Part shown: one piece after another, positions 1-9,236 of the stretch
How positions within the stretch are numbered: the first letter of the stretch is position 1
How the letters are laid out: the number at the start of each line of letters is the position of its first letter
Translations under genes and position numbers: made by a program
NCBI RefSeq assembly: GCF_027587205.1
Contig: NZ_JAPDOD010000034.1
Coordinates: 1 to 64,000 of the forward strand
Direction: 5' to 3'
DNA length: 64,000 nucleotides
DNA from: Solirubrobacter ginsenosidimutans
Lineage (GTDB): Bacteria > Actinomycetota > Thermoleophilia > Solirubrobacterales > Solirubrobacteraceae
The notes under the pieces: generated by a model
The model's input: only the letters and a program-made list of their open reading frames with translations
Told to the model about the DNA's origin: nothing
Database searches by the model: none

Positions 1-456
1 GACCGACGGCGCCGCGGCGTGGCCACCGCCGGCGGGGCGCGGGGCCAGGTCGGGCGGGGCAGCGCCTCCGCCGGCCGAGGCCCGCAGGCCCGAAGCGGGC
101 GGCGCGGCGTCGCCGCCCGACGAGGGCGCGAGGCCGCCCCGGCGCGTACGTTCACGGCGCCAGTCGGAGTCCTCCGCGCTGAGGGCGGCGCCGTTCGGCG
201 CGTCGTCGTAGCCCGCGGACTCCGAGGACCACTCCTCCTCGGGCGGCGCCTCTGACTCCAGCGAGGCCCAGTACCCGTCGCCGTCGTCCTTCGGTGCGGC
301 CTTGACCCGCTCGGCCGCGAGCTTCGCCAGCGGGGTGAGCGCCGCGCGCTCGTCCGGCGCGAGCTCGCGCCAGCCGGCGCGCAGCTCTTCCAGCAGCGGG
401 GCACCCGCGGCGGGGTTGGCGAACACGGCGGCGAGAAGGTCGAGTGCGCGTTTCAC
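1..456 (-). CDS. Unknown protein, N-terminal part (cut by window edge)
   Basis: I do not recognise this protein. It reads leftwards from a GTG that overlaps the tmk stop by four bases (GTGA), so the two genes are probably translationally coupled. The frame stays open for 152 codons to the window edge and its C-terminus is missing. The first ~60 residues look like a short helical domain (starting MKRALDLLAAVFANP, with an AGWRELAPDERAAL stretch). The rest is acidic, then rich in Gly, Pro and Ala and probably disordered. The coupling suggests co-expression with tmk but gives no function. Confidence 0.6.
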   Translation of the reverse strand, partial: MKRALDLLAAVFANPAAGAPLLEELRAGWRELAPDERAALTPLAKLAAERVKAAPKDDGDGYWASLESEAPPEEEWSSESAGYDDAPNGAALSAEDSDWRRERTRRGGLAPSSGGDAAPPASGLRASAGGGAAPPDLAPRPAGGGHAAAPSV

Positions 457-1031
457 GACAGGGCTTTCAGGGCTGACTCAAGGACGGTGGCAGGGGGTTG
501 GGCGGCGTCGAGGACGATGAACCGGTCGGGGTCCGCGGCGGCGAGCTCGTCATAGGTCTGAGCGACCCGCGCGAAGAACTCGCCCCCCGCCTGTTCGAGC
601 CGGTCAGCCTCGCGACCGGCGATCCGCGCCAGGCCCTGCGACGGCTCGATCCGCAACAGCAGCGTGCGGTCGGGCCGCAGCCCCCCGGTCCCGAACAAGT
701 TCAGCGCCCGGATCTCCTCGACGCCCAACCCCCGGCCCCCGCCCTGGTAGGCGAGCGAGGAGTCCACGAAGCGGTCCAACAGCACGGTCGCGCCCTCATC
801 GAGCAGCGGCCGCAGCTTCTCGGCCACGAGCTGCGCCCGCGCCGCGGCGTACAGCAGCGCCTCCGCCCGCGGGTCGACCGAGAGCGACGGATCGGCGACG
901 AGCGCCCGGATCCGCTCGGACAGCTCGACCCCTCCGGGCTCGCGCAGGACGACCGCGCCGAGCGAGCGGGCGAGGCCCGAGATCAGCGTCGTCTTGCCGG
1001 CGCCGTCGAGGCCCTCGACCGTGATCAGCAT
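453..1031 (-). CDS. tmk: Thymidylate kinase (dTMP kinase)
   Basis: Phosphorylates dTMP to dTDP with ATP in the cytoplasm, a required step of dTTP synthesis. The 192-residue product has the usual family length. The P-loop GLDGAGKTT lies at about residues 7-15, the DR motif is in LLDRFVDSSLAYQG, and the C-terminal half carries the lid region with several Arg. I chose the ATG giving MLITVEGLDGAGKTT, because longer in-frame starts add a non-conserved, Arg/Pro-rich leader. The gene is divergent from holB, a common pairing of replication functions, and its stop overlaps the start of the next gene on the same strand. Confidence 0.95.
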   Translation of the reverse strand: MLITVEGLDGAGKTTLISGLARSLGAVVLREPGGVELSERIRALVADPSLSVDPRAEALLYAAARAQLVAEKLRPLLDEGATVLLDRFVDSSLAYQGGGRGLGVEEIRALNLFGTGGLRPDRTLLLRIEPSQGLARIAGREADRLEQAGGEFFARVAQTYDELAAADPDRFIVLDAAQPPATVLESALKALS

Positions 1032-1101
1032 CGCGATGGAGTCTGACAACCCGGGCGGCCGTCTCGGCGTGCGAAAGTGGCGCGTTGGCACTCGGATGGG
1101 G

Positions 1102-1150
1102 CGCGAGCGTCGACTTTCTCACCCACAGCGCGAGAAAGTCGACGCTCGCG
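1102..1150. repeat. Perfect 19-bp inverted repeat between tmk and holB
   Basis: Positions 1102-1120 and 1132-1150 are exact reverse complements (19 bp), separated by 11 bases. A further 9-bp inverted pair flanks them (1058-1066 with 1149-1157), sharing bases with the inner arm. There is no T-tract, so this is not a standard intrinsic terminator, and it sits between divergent genes where a terminator is not expected. It could be a bidirectional operator, an interspersed repeat or a cruciform-forming element. Confidence 0.75.
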
Positions 1151-1211
1151 AGACGGCGGGGCTGCCCGGCGACGAGGGGGCCGCCTGCGTGCCGCCTAGG
1201 ATCAGATCACC

Positions 1212-2312
1212 GTGCTCGCCCTCGACGCCCACCCCCACGCCCGCGCCGTCCTCGGCGCGGCGCTCAAGGACGAGCCCGCACACGCCTATCTGCTCCACGG
1301 ACCCGCCGGGTCCGGGAAGCGCGAAGCGGCCCGGGTGTTCGCCGGCGAGCTGCTCGCCCGCGGGGCGAAGGACCCGGAGAACGTCAAGACGCGGGCGGCC
1401 CACGGCTCGCACCCCGACCTCACGTGGGTGACGCCCAGCGGCGCGCACGAGATGCTGCGGCGCGACGTGGGTGAGGCGGTCGTGGCCGCCGCGGCGCACA
1501 CGCCGTTCGAGGCGCGGCACCGGATCTTCGTGCTCGAGCGGGCGGACGTGATGAACGACGAGGCCGCGAACGCGCTCCTGAAGACGCTGGAGGAGCCGCC
1601 GTCGTACGTGGTGCTGATCCTGCTCACCGACCGTCTGACGCAGGTGCTGCCGACGATCGCGAGCCGCTGCCAGGCCGTGCGCTTCGACCCGCCCCGGCCC
1701 GGTCAGCTCGCGCAACGACTGCAATCCCAGGGCGTGCCGCCCACGACCGCCGAAGCCGCCGCGCGGCTGAGCCTCGGGGACGCGAACAAGGCGCTCGCGC
1801 TCGCGCTCGGCGACGGCCCGGCGCTCAGAGCCGCCGCCGAGAGCCTCGCCCGCGCGCCGATCAAGGGCACGACCGGCTCAGAGCGGCCCTGGCGCGCCGT
1901 GCTCGACCGCGCCAAGCAGCGCGGCCAGAGCGCGAAGGAGGAGATCGAGCGCGCGCTCGTCGAGGAGCTGCAGTACCTGCCCAAGAAGGAGCACAAACGG
2001 CGCGAGACCGAGTTCACCGAGCGCGCCCGCCGGGCGGACCGCCGGGCCGCCACGCAGGCGCTCGACCACGCGCTGCAGCTCACCGGGCTCTGGTATCGCG
2101 ACCTGACGTGTGTCGCCGCGGGCGTGCCCGAACTGGCCTTTCACAGCGACCGCACAGAAGCGCTCCAAGAAGATGCCGGCCGCGACCCCGTCGCCCTGCG
2201 CAAGGCGATGGAGCTGGTCGACGACACCCGCGCCCGCCTGATCCTCAACGTCAGCGAGGAGCTGGCGTGCGAGGCGCTCGCGTACCGCCTGGAAGAGACG
2301 CTCTCGGGGTAG
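1212..2312 (+). CDS. holB: DNA polymerase III subunit delta'
   Basis: Clamp-loader subunit that helps place the sliding clamp on DNA. The 366-residue protein starts at GTG. It shows the AAA+ Walker A GPAGSGK at about residues 31-37 and the typical HolB/DnaX segment RADVMNDEAANALLKTLEEP, followed by a Thr/Asp-Arg and SRC motif (IASRC). The Cys-rich zinc module seen in DnaX is absent, as in some delta' subunits. The C-terminal third is helical and poorly conserved. A TAGGAT sequence at 1197-1202 ends nine bases before the start and could be a -10 box of a very short-leader transcript. The stop is 10 bases before the formate dehydrogenase start. Confidence 0.9.
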   Translation: MLALDAHPHARAVLGAALKDEPAHAYLLHGPAGSGKREAARVFAGELLARGAKDPENVKTRAAHGSHPDLTWVTPSGAHEMLRRDVGEAVVAAAAHTPFEARHRIFVLERADVMNDEAANALLKTLEEPPSYVVLILLTDRLTQVLPTIASRCQAVRFDPPRPGQLAQRLQSQGVPPTTAEAAARLSLGDANKALALALGDGPALRAAAESLARAPIKGTTGSERPWRAVLDRAKQRGQSAKEEIERALVEELQYLPKKEHKRRETEFTERARRADRRAATQALDHALQLTGLWYRDLTCVAAGVPELAFHSDRTEALQEDAGRDPVALRKAMELVDDTRARLILNVSEELACEALAYRLEETLSG

Positions 2313-2322
2313 AGCGCACTCC

Positions 2323-5300
2323 GTGAGCCACGGCCCGCCCTGGCAGAAGCTCCGCGCGCTCCCCGTGATCGGGAAGGCCGCCGACTGGGGCATGGGCGCG
2401 CACGCGGTCTCGAAGCACACCCAGCAGGCCGCGGCGCGGATCGAGGGCGTGAAGGTCACCGAGAGCGTCTGCCCCTACTGCGCGGTGGGCTGCGGCCAGG
2501 TCGTCTACACCAAGGGCGGCAAGCTGCTCGACATCGAGGGCAACCCGCGCTCCCCGATCAACCAGGGCACGCTGTGCCCGAAGGGATCGGCCTCGAGACA
2601 GCTCGTCCAGAGCCCCGGCCGCCTCACCAAGGTCAAATACCGCCGCCCCGGCGGCACCGCCTGGGAGGAACTCGACCTCGACACGGCGATGGACATGATC
2701 GCCGAGCGCGTCATCAACGCCCGCGAAGACGGCTGGCAGGACACCAACCACGAGGGCTGGCGCACGGACCGCACGCTCGGCTTCGCCCACCTCGGCGGCG
2801 CGACCCTCGACAACGAGGAGAACTACCTCATCAAGAAGGCGTTCTCGGCCATGGGCGCGGTGCAGATCGAGAACCAGGCGCGCATATGACACTCCTCCAC
2901 GGTCCCCGGTCTGGGGACCACGGTCGGTCGTGGCGGCGCCACCACATACCTGCAGGACCTCCAGCACTCCGACTGCATCCTGATCATCGGCTCCTCGATG
3001 GCCGAGGCGCACCCGGTCGGCTTCCGCTGGGCGATGAAGGCGCGTGAGAACGGCGCACCGCTGATCCATGTCGACCCGCGCTTCTCCCGCACCAGCGCGA
3101 TGGCCGACCTGCACGTCCCGATCCGCGCGGGCTCGGACATCGCCTTCATCGGCGGCCTGATCAACCACCTGCTGCAGACCGAGACGTACTTCAAGGAGTA
3201 CGTGCTCGCCTACACGAACGCCTCCACGCTGATCAACGAAGCGTTCGAGGACACCGAGGACCTGGGCGGGTTCTTCAGCGGCTTCGACGCAGACGAAGGC
3301 AGCTACGACCCGAGCACCTGGTCCTACGAGGGCGGCGAGACCGCCGCGGCGTCCGGCCGGCGCGAGCACTCGACGCAGTCGTTCGAGGCGCGGACCGGCG
3401 CGGGGATGATGAGCGGCGACGTCGAGCGCGACGAGACGCTCCAGCACCCGCGCTGCGTCATCAACGTCCTCAAGCGCCACTTCGAGCGCTACACGCCCGA
3501 GATGGTCGAACGCATCTGCGGCATCGGCCCCGAGCAGTTCCAGCAGGTGGCGGACCTGCTGGTCGAGCATTCGGGTCGCGAGCGCACCTCCGCGCTGTGT
3601 TACGCCGTGGGGTGGACGCAGCACACGGCCGGCGCCCAGATGATCCGCGCCGGCGCGATCCTGCAGTTGCTGCTCGGGAACATCGGCCGCCCCGGCGGCG
3701 GCGTCCTCGCCCTCCGCGGCCACGCGTCGATCCAGGGCTCGACCGACATCCCGACGCTCTACGACCTGCTCCCCGGCTACCTGCACATGCCGCACGCGCG
3801 AGAGGGCGAGCTCGACCTCGAGACGTACTGCGACAGCGGCGGCGACGCGACCGGGTGGTGGTCGAACCTCCCGAAGTACGCGGTCTCGTTGCTGAAGGCC
3901 TGGTTCGGCGACGCGGCGACGGCCGACAACGACTACGGCTTCGAGTCGCTGCCGAAGATCACCGGCAACCACTCGACCTTCCCGACGATGCTGCGCGCGC
4001 TCGACGGCGGCCTGGACGGCCTGTTCCTGATGGGCCAGAACCCGGCGGTCGGGTCGATGCACGCGGGGTTGCAGCGGCGCGCGCTGGCGAGCACGAAATG
4101 GGTCGTGGTCCGCGACCTGGTCGAGGTCGAGTCGGCCTCGTTCTGGTACGACTCGCCGGAGGTCCGCGACGGCGAGCTGAAGACCGAGGAGATCCAGACC
4201 GAGGTCTTCCTGATGCCGGCCGCCAGCCACGTCGAGAAGGCGGGCACGTTCACGAACACGCAGCGGCTGATCCAGTTCCGCGACAAGGCGCTCGAGCCGC
4301 CCGGCGACGCCCGCTCCGAGCTGTGGTTCATGTACCACCTCTTCAAGCGCGTCCAGGCCCACTACGCCGCTTCGACGGCCAAGCGCGACTGGCCGATCGT
4401 GAACCTCCGCTGGGACTACGCGGAACTCGGTCAACAGCGCGAGCCCGACGTCGAGGACGTGATGCGCGAGATCAACGGCTACGAGACCGCCACCGGCAGG
4501 CTCGTGTCCGGCTTCGAGGAGCTCGAGGACGACGGCTCGACGGCCTGCGGCTGCTGGATCTACTCGGGGGTCTTCGCCGGCAACGTCAACCAGGCCCAGC
4601 GCCGCGACCCCGGGGACGTGAGCAAGCCCGGCGGCAGCGTCTCACCCGAGTGGGCGTGGGCGTGGCCGGCCAACCGCCGCATCCTCTACTCGCGCGCCAG
4701 CGCCGACCCGCAGGGCAAGCCCTGGTCGGAGCGCAAGAAGTACATCTGGTGGGACCAAGCCGAAGCGCAGTGGACGGGCTATGACGTGCCGGACTTCCCG
4801 GCGGACAAGGCCCCGGACTACGTGCCGCCGCCGGATGCCCAGGGCATGGACGCGATCGGCGGCGCCGATCCGTTCATCATGATGGAGGACGGTCGGGCCT
4901 GGCTCTATGCCCCGAGCGGCCTGCTCGACGGCCCGATGCCGACCCACTACGAGCCGATCGAGTCTCCGGTCGACAACTTCCTGTACCCGGAGATCCACAC
5001 CAATCCGGCCGCACTGCGCTGGACGCGCAAGGACAACCCGGCGGCGTCACCGGGGGACCCGCGTTACCCCCACGTCGCCACGACCTTCCGGCTGACCGAG
5101 CATCACACCGCGGGCGGGATGTCGCGCTGGCTGCCGTGGCTGGCGGAGCTACAACCGGTGATGTTCGCCGAGATCGACCCGATCCTGGCGGCCAAGGAGG
5201 GCATCGAGCACGGCGGCTGGATGACGATCACCTCACCGCGCGGTGAGATCGCCGCCCGCGCGTGCGTGACGCCGCGCATGCGGCCGCTGAAGATCGACCG

Positions 5301-5553
5301 CGCGCTGATCCACCAGATCGGCCTGCCCTGGCACTGGGGCACCGGCGGTCCGCTGCCCGGCGACGCGGCCAACGACCTGATCCTGCTCTCCGGCGACCCG
5401 AACACCTCGATCCACGAGTCCAAGGCGTTCGTGGTCAACGTGCGCGCGGGGAACACCAGCACCGGCACGCGCAAGCTCGCCGGCATCCGCGACACGCCGC
5501 CCGGCGTGGCGCCCAACCGCGACCACCCCGCGGAGGTCACCGGGCATGAGTGA
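2323..5553 (+). CDS. fdnG: Formate dehydrogenase alpha subunit, selenocysteine-containing (Mo/W-bis-MGD)
   Basis: Catalytic subunit of an FDH-N/FDH-O type formate dehydrogenase, oxidising formate to CO2 at a molybdopterin cofactor. One frame runs from GTG 2323 to 5553, interrupted only by TGA at 2887-2889. That codon falls in NQARI-U-H, where E. coli FdnG has NQARVUHG, so it is read as selenocysteine 189; the next residues continue the family pattern without a gap. Cys50, Cys53, Cys57 and Cys85 bind a 4Fe-4S cluster. The full product is 1076 residues, close to family length. Unlike FdnG, no twin-arginine signal is visible at the N-terminus (MSHGPPWQKLRALPVIGKA), so a cytoplasmic active site is likely. 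The gene overlaps the beta-subunit gene by eight bases. Confidence 0.93.
2887..2919 (+). promoter_or_regulatory. Bacterial SECIS element of the formate dehydrogenase UGA
   Basis: The UGA (2887-2889) is followed after 18 nt by the loop GGTCT (2908-2912), closed by a perfect 7-bp stem GGTCCCC (2901-2907) with GGGGACC (2913-2919). The E. coli fdhF SECIS has the same GGUCU loop at the same 18-nt distance, where SelB binds. This shows that UGA is decoded as selenocysteine rather than being a frameshift or nonsense error. The host must therefore carry selA, selB, selC and selD, none of which lies in this window. Confidence 0.9.
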
Positions 5554-6388
5554 GCTCGAGCTGTCGATCGTCAAACCCGGCGCCCAGCGCATGGGCTTCT
5601 TCACCGACACGACGGTCTGCATCGGCTGCAAGGCGTGCGAGGTGGCCTGCAAGCAGTGGAACGACCTACCCGCCGACGGCCCGGACACCCGCAGCGCCGA
5701 TTCCTACGACAACACGGGCGCGCTCGGCGCGACCACGTGGCGCCACGTGCGCTTCGTCGAGGTCGGCGACAGCCTCGTCGACTGGACGATCCAGAACGCC
5801 GTCGACGACTTCAGCAACTGGGTCTTCATGTCCGACGTGTGCAAGCACTGCACGAACGCGGGCTGCATGGACGCGTGTCCCACGGGCGCCCTGATCCGCA
5901 GCGAGTTCGGCACCGTCGTCCTGCAGCCGGATGTCTGTAACGGCTGCGGGTACTGCATTCCGTCGTGTCCGTTCGGCGTCGTCGCCCGCGACCACGACGA
6001 CGGCCGCGCCGCCAAGTGCACGCTCTGTTACGACCGGCTCGAGGACGGCCTGGAGCCCGCCTGCGCCAAGGCCTGCCCCACGGACTCGATCCAGTTCGGC
6101 GCCTACGACGACCTGGTGCAAGTCGCCGAACGGCGCGTCGCCGCCCTGCACGAGCGCGGGATCGAGGACGCCTACCTCTACGGCGCGGGCGACCCACCCG
6201 AGACCTCCCTGGCGGGCGGGCTGGGAGCGTTCTTCCTGCTCACCGAGCCGCCCGAGCGCTATGCCCTGCCGGCCAACGCCGAGTCGCCGATCCAGGAGAA
6301 CGTCGTGCCCGCAACGCTGGCCGCGGTCGGCGCGGGGCTGCTGGCGGCGGCGGGCGTCGCGGCGGCGTTCCTGAGGGCGCGGCGATGA
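5546..6388 (+). CDS. fdnH: Formate dehydrogenase beta subunit, four-cluster ferredoxin
   Basis: Electron-transfer subunit that carries electrons from the catalytic subunit to the membrane anchor. The 280 residues hold four Cys groups for 4Fe-4S clusters: CIGCKACEVAC near residues 27-37, CKHCTNAGCMDAC and CNGCGYCIPSC in the middle, and CTLCYDR with CAKAC later. A single hydrophobic helix near the C-terminus (about residues 255-275) ends in RARR, as in FdnH/FdxH, which anchors the subunit. The gene overlaps the alpha gene by 8 nt and the next gene by 4 nt (ATGA), so the three form a tight operon. Confidence 0.92.
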   Translation: MSELELSIVKPGAQRMGFFTDTTVCIGCKACEVACKQWNDLPADGPDTRSADSYDNTGALGATTWRHVRFVEVGDSLVDWTIQNAVDDFSNWVFMSDVCKHCTNAGCMDACPTGALIRSEFGTVVLQPDVCNGCGYCIPSCPFGVVARDHDDGRAAKCTLCYDRLEDGLEPACAKACPTDSIQFGAYDDLVQVAERRVAALHERGIEDAYLYGAGDPPETSLAGGLGAFFLLTEPPERYALPANAESPIQENVVPATLAAVGAGLLAAAGVAAAFLRARR

Positions 6389-7467
6389 GCGAAGAGCGCG
6401 ACATGACGCCTGCGAGCGGCGAGGCCGGCGGCCCGGACTTCGGGAGCAAGACCGGCCGGCCCGTCCCGCTGGCGAGCGACGACTGGAGCGACGCGCGCTG
6501 GTCGTACCTCTACAAGGACGACACGGACTACGCCGCCCGCGAGGTGCCCGAAACGGTGGCGGAGGCCGCGGTGCGCGCCCGGACCGGCCCGCTCGGCGAC
6601 GTCGCGCCGGGAATGATGCACGCGCCGGTCTGGACGTGGGAGGTGCCGCTGTACTTCTGGACCGGCGGGATGGCGTCCGGCTCCGCGTTCGTGGCGCTTG
6701 CCTGCGACCTCGCGGGCGATCACCGCTCCGCCCGCATCGCACGGCTCGTCTCGCTGGGCGCGCTCGCCGCGTCCCCGCCGCTGCTGATGCTGGACCTCGG
6801 CCGGCCGGAACGCTTCTACAACATGCTCCGCATCTTCAAAACCCGCTCGCCGATGAGCATGGGCGCGTGGTGCCTGACCGTGTTCGGCAACCTGATCGCC
6901 GGCGCGGTGGGCGCCGATCTGCTGGGGCGAGAGAGGACGGCGCGCACGCTCGGCGCCGCGACCGCGGTGGCCGGTGGCTACCTCGGCTCCTACACGGGCG
7001 TCCTGCTGGCGAGCACCGCCGTGCCGCTGTGGGCGCGCTCGCGGCTCTACCTCGGCCCGATCTTCGTCTGCACCGCCACGGGCACCGGCGGGGCCGCGAC
7101 CCAGCTCGTGCTCGCCGCGAGCGGGGTCGAGTCCGATCACCCGACCCGGATCGCGCTGCGCCAGGTGCAGGCGGGCGCGATGACCGCGGAGCTCGTGCTC
7201 TCGCTGGTCAACGAACGCCGCCTCGGCCGGCACGCCGCGCCACTGCATCACTCGCGCAAGATGAAGTGGGCCAAGCGCCTCGTGCACGCCGGTCTCGGCC
7301 TGCAGGCGGTGCGCGCGCGGACCGGGCGCTCCGAGGCCGGCCACGCGGCCTCCGTGCTCTATCTCGCGGCCGGCCTGCTCTTCCGCTACGCCTGGGTCGA
7401 GGCCGGCCCGATCTCCGCCCGCGATGATCGCGCGGTGGCGGAGATGGCGCGCTCTCACACCGTGTGA
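6385..7467 (+). CDS. nrfD: NrfD/PsrC-like membrane anchor of formate dehydrogenase
   Basis: A 360-residue polytopic protein with an N-terminal soluble stretch of about 80 residues, then roughly eight hydrophobic helices beginning at TWEVPLYFWTGGMASGSAFV. This is the NrfD/polysulfide-reductase family signature, including the conserved DLGRPERFYNMLR segment. It probably passes electrons from the Fe-S subunit to menaquinone. E. coli FDH-N instead uses a cytochrome b subunit (FdnI) with haem ligands, so this enzyme belongs to the NrfD-anchored group. The ATG overlaps the beta-subunit stop (ATGA). Confidence 0.88.
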   Translation: MSEERDMTPASGEAGGPDFGSKTGRPVPLASDDWSDARWSYLYKDDTDYAAREVPETVAEAAVRARTGPLGDVAPGMMHAPVWTWEVPLYFWTGGMASGSAFVALACDLAGDHRSARIARLVSLGALAASPPLLMLDLGRPERFYNMLRIFKTRSPMSMGAWCLTVFGNLIAGAVGADLLGRERTARTLGAATAVAGGYLGSYTGVLLASTAVPLWARSRLYLGPIFVCTATGTGGAATQLVLAASGVESDHPTRIALRQVQAGAMTAELVLSLVNERRLGRHAAPLHHSRKMKWAKRLVHAGLGLQAVRARTGRSEAGHAASVLYLAAGLLFRYAWVEAGPISARDDRAVAEMARSHTV

Positions 7468-7512
7468 GCGCGGTGCGAGCGGCGTGCGAGCGCCGCCGCC
7501 GATGCTGCCGGC

Positions 7513-8478
7513 ATGCAATACGCAATCGAAGCCCGCGGCCTGCGCAAGCGCTTCGGGACGACCCAGGCGCTGGACGGGGTCGATCTCGCCGTACGCACGG
7601 GCACCGTGCACGGCGTGCTCGGCCCCAACGGCGCCGGTAAGACCACCGCGGTCCGCATCCTCGCGACGCTCCTGAAGGCCGACGAGGGCTCCGCGATCGT
7701 CGCGGGCCACGACGTCGCGCAGGAGCCCGCGCGCGTCCGCGAGCAGATCGGCCTTACCGGCCAGTACGCGAGCGTCGACGAGCTGCTGACCGGCCGCCAG
7801 AACCTCGAGCTGATCGGCGCGCTGCTCGACCTCAACCGCAAGACGCGCAAGTCGCGCGCGGGCGAGCTGCTCGCGTGGTTCGACCTCTCCGACGCCGCCG
7901 ACCGCCCCGCGAAGACCTACTCCGGCGGCATGCGCCGGCGCCTGGACCTCGCGGCAAGCCTCGTCGGCCGCCCCGGGATCGTCTTCCTGGACGAGCCCAC
8001 GACCGGGCTGGACCCCGCCAAGCGCGAGGACATGTGGGGCGTCGTGCGCAACCTCGTCGCCGACGGCTCGACCGTCCTGCTGACCACGCAGTACCTCGAG
8101 GAGGCCGACGCGCTCGCCGACGAGATCACCGTCATCGACCAGGGCCGCGTGATCGCCAACGACACGCCCGACGGCCTCAAGCACATCGTCGGCGGGCAGA
8201 CGCTGATGGTGCGCCCGGCCGACGCCACCCGCCTGGACGAGGTCGAGGCGATCATCACCGGCATCGCGCAGGCGCCGGTCGACCGCCCCAACCGCGGGAC
8301 GGTCTCCGTGCCCGTGACCGGCGACGCGGCGCTGGCCGAGGCCGTCTACCGCCTCAACGACGCCGGCATCGCCGTCACCGAGCTCTCGCTGATGCTGCCC
8401 AGCCTCGACCAGGTCTTCTTCTCCCTGACCGGCCGCCACACCGAGGCGGCCGCCGAGCCCGAGGAAGTGCTCGCATGA
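7513..8478 (+). CDS. DrrA-type ABC exporter, ATP-binding subunit (copy 1)
   Basis: ATPase of a two-gene ABC-2 exporter of the daunorubicin-resistance type. The 321 residues show Walker A GPNGAGKTT (about 37-45), the signature YSGGMRRRLDL, Walker B IVFLDEPTTGLDP and the LTTQYLEEAD motif typical of DrrA. It has the C-terminal DrrA extension ending in a LPSLDQVFFSLTGRHTE segment. The substrate cannot be read from sequence. It overlaps its permease gene by four bases (ATGA). It is the first of three DrrAB pairs in the window. Confidence 0.92.
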   Translation: MQYAIEARGLRKRFGTTQALDGVDLAVRTGTVHGVLGPNGAGKTTAVRILATLLKADEGSAIVAGHDVAQEPARVREQIGLTGQYASVDELLTGRQNLELIGALLDLNRKTRKSRAGELLAWFDLSDAADRPAKTYSGGMRRRLDLAASLVGRPGIVFLDEPTTGLDPAKREDMWGVVRNLVADGSTVLLTTQYLEEADALADEITVIDQGRVIANDTPDGLKHIVGGQTLMVRPADATRLDEVEAIITGIAQAPVDRPNRGTVSVPVTGDAALAEAVYRLNDAGIAVTELSLMLPSLDQVFFSLTGRHTEAAAEPEEVLA

Positions 8479-9236
8479 TCCGCCTCGCCCGCCATTCCGC
8501 CGCGCTGGCCAAGCGCAACCTGATCGGCGTCTACCGCAACCCGGAGGCGCTGCTGGACGTGACGCTCCAGCCGATCATCTTCATCCTGCTCTTCACCTAC
8601 GTCTTCGGCGGCGCGATCGCCGGCGGCTCGCAGCACGACTACCTGCAGTTCATGCTCCCCGGCATCATCGCCCAGACGATCGCCTTCGGCGGCGTCGCGA
8701 TCGGCGTCAATCTCAACTCGGACATCGAGAAGGGCGTCTTCGACCGTTTCAAGTCGCTGCCCATCTCGCGCGCCGCGCCACTCGTCGGCGCCGTGCTCGG
8801 CGACGTCGTGCGTTACGTGCTGCTGATCGCGATCACGCTCGGCTTCGGCTACGTGATCGGCTTCCGCGCCCAGACCGACGTCCTGCACGTGCTCGCCGGG
8901 TCCGCGCTGGCGGTCGGCTTCGCGCTCTGCCTGTGCTGGGTCTCCGTCTACATCGGCATGCTCGCCCGCACGCCCGGCTCCGTCCAGGGCATCCTGTTCC
9001 TCGCGCTGTTCCCGCTGACGTTCGGCGCCAGCACGTTCGTCCCGGTCGACACGCTGCCGGACTGGCTGCAGACCTTCACGAAGGTCAACCCGCTCACCCA
9101 CCTCGTGGACAGCCTGCGCGGGCTCCTGCTCGGCGGCGTCGAGGCCTCAGACGTCCTCTGGACGATCGGCTGGATGGGCGCCCTGCTGGCGGTCTTCGTC
9201 CCGCTCGCGCTCCGCGCCTACAGCCGGCGCGCATGA
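8475..9236 (+). CDS. DrrB-type ABC-2 exporter permease (copy 1)
   Basis: The 253-residue membrane partner of the preceding ATPase, with about six transmembrane helices. Family features include the N-terminal amphipathic part LAKRNLIGVYRNPEALLD, the first helix PIIFILLFTYVFGGAI, the DRFKSLPISR loop and the FVPVDTLPDWLQTF segment near the end. The start ATG overlaps the drrA stop. Its 3' end overlaps that of the convergent BTAD regulator by 90 bp, so the two messages share antisense ends. Confidence 0.92.
   Translation: MIRLARHSAALAKRNLIGVYRNPEALLDVTLQPIIFILLFTYVFGGAIAGGSQHDYLQFMLPGIIAQTIAFGGVAIGVNLNSDIEKGVFDRFKSLPISRAAPLVGAVLGDVVRYVLLIAITLGFGYVIGFRAQTDVLHVLAGSALAVGFALCLCWVSVYIGMLARTPGSVQGILFLALFPLTFGASTFVPVDTLPDWLQTFTKVNPLTHLVDSLRGLLLGGVEASDVLWTIGWMGALLAVFVPLALRAYSRRA

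Noticed and set aside
2251..4434. A 727-codon minus-strand frame opposite formate dehydrogenase
   Set aside because: Low-complexity Arg/Asp/Val translation typical of the antisense of high-GC genes; the plus strand has a clear conserved enzyme.
6259..8439. A 726-codon minus-strand frame opposite nrfD and drrA
   Set aside because: Shadow frame of two well-supported plus-strand genes, without any domain.
9062..9091. CTTCACGAAGG at about 9076, like the first heptamer of the ion element
   Set aside because: Lies inside drrB coding sequence, and the other three heptamers are missing at the required offsets.
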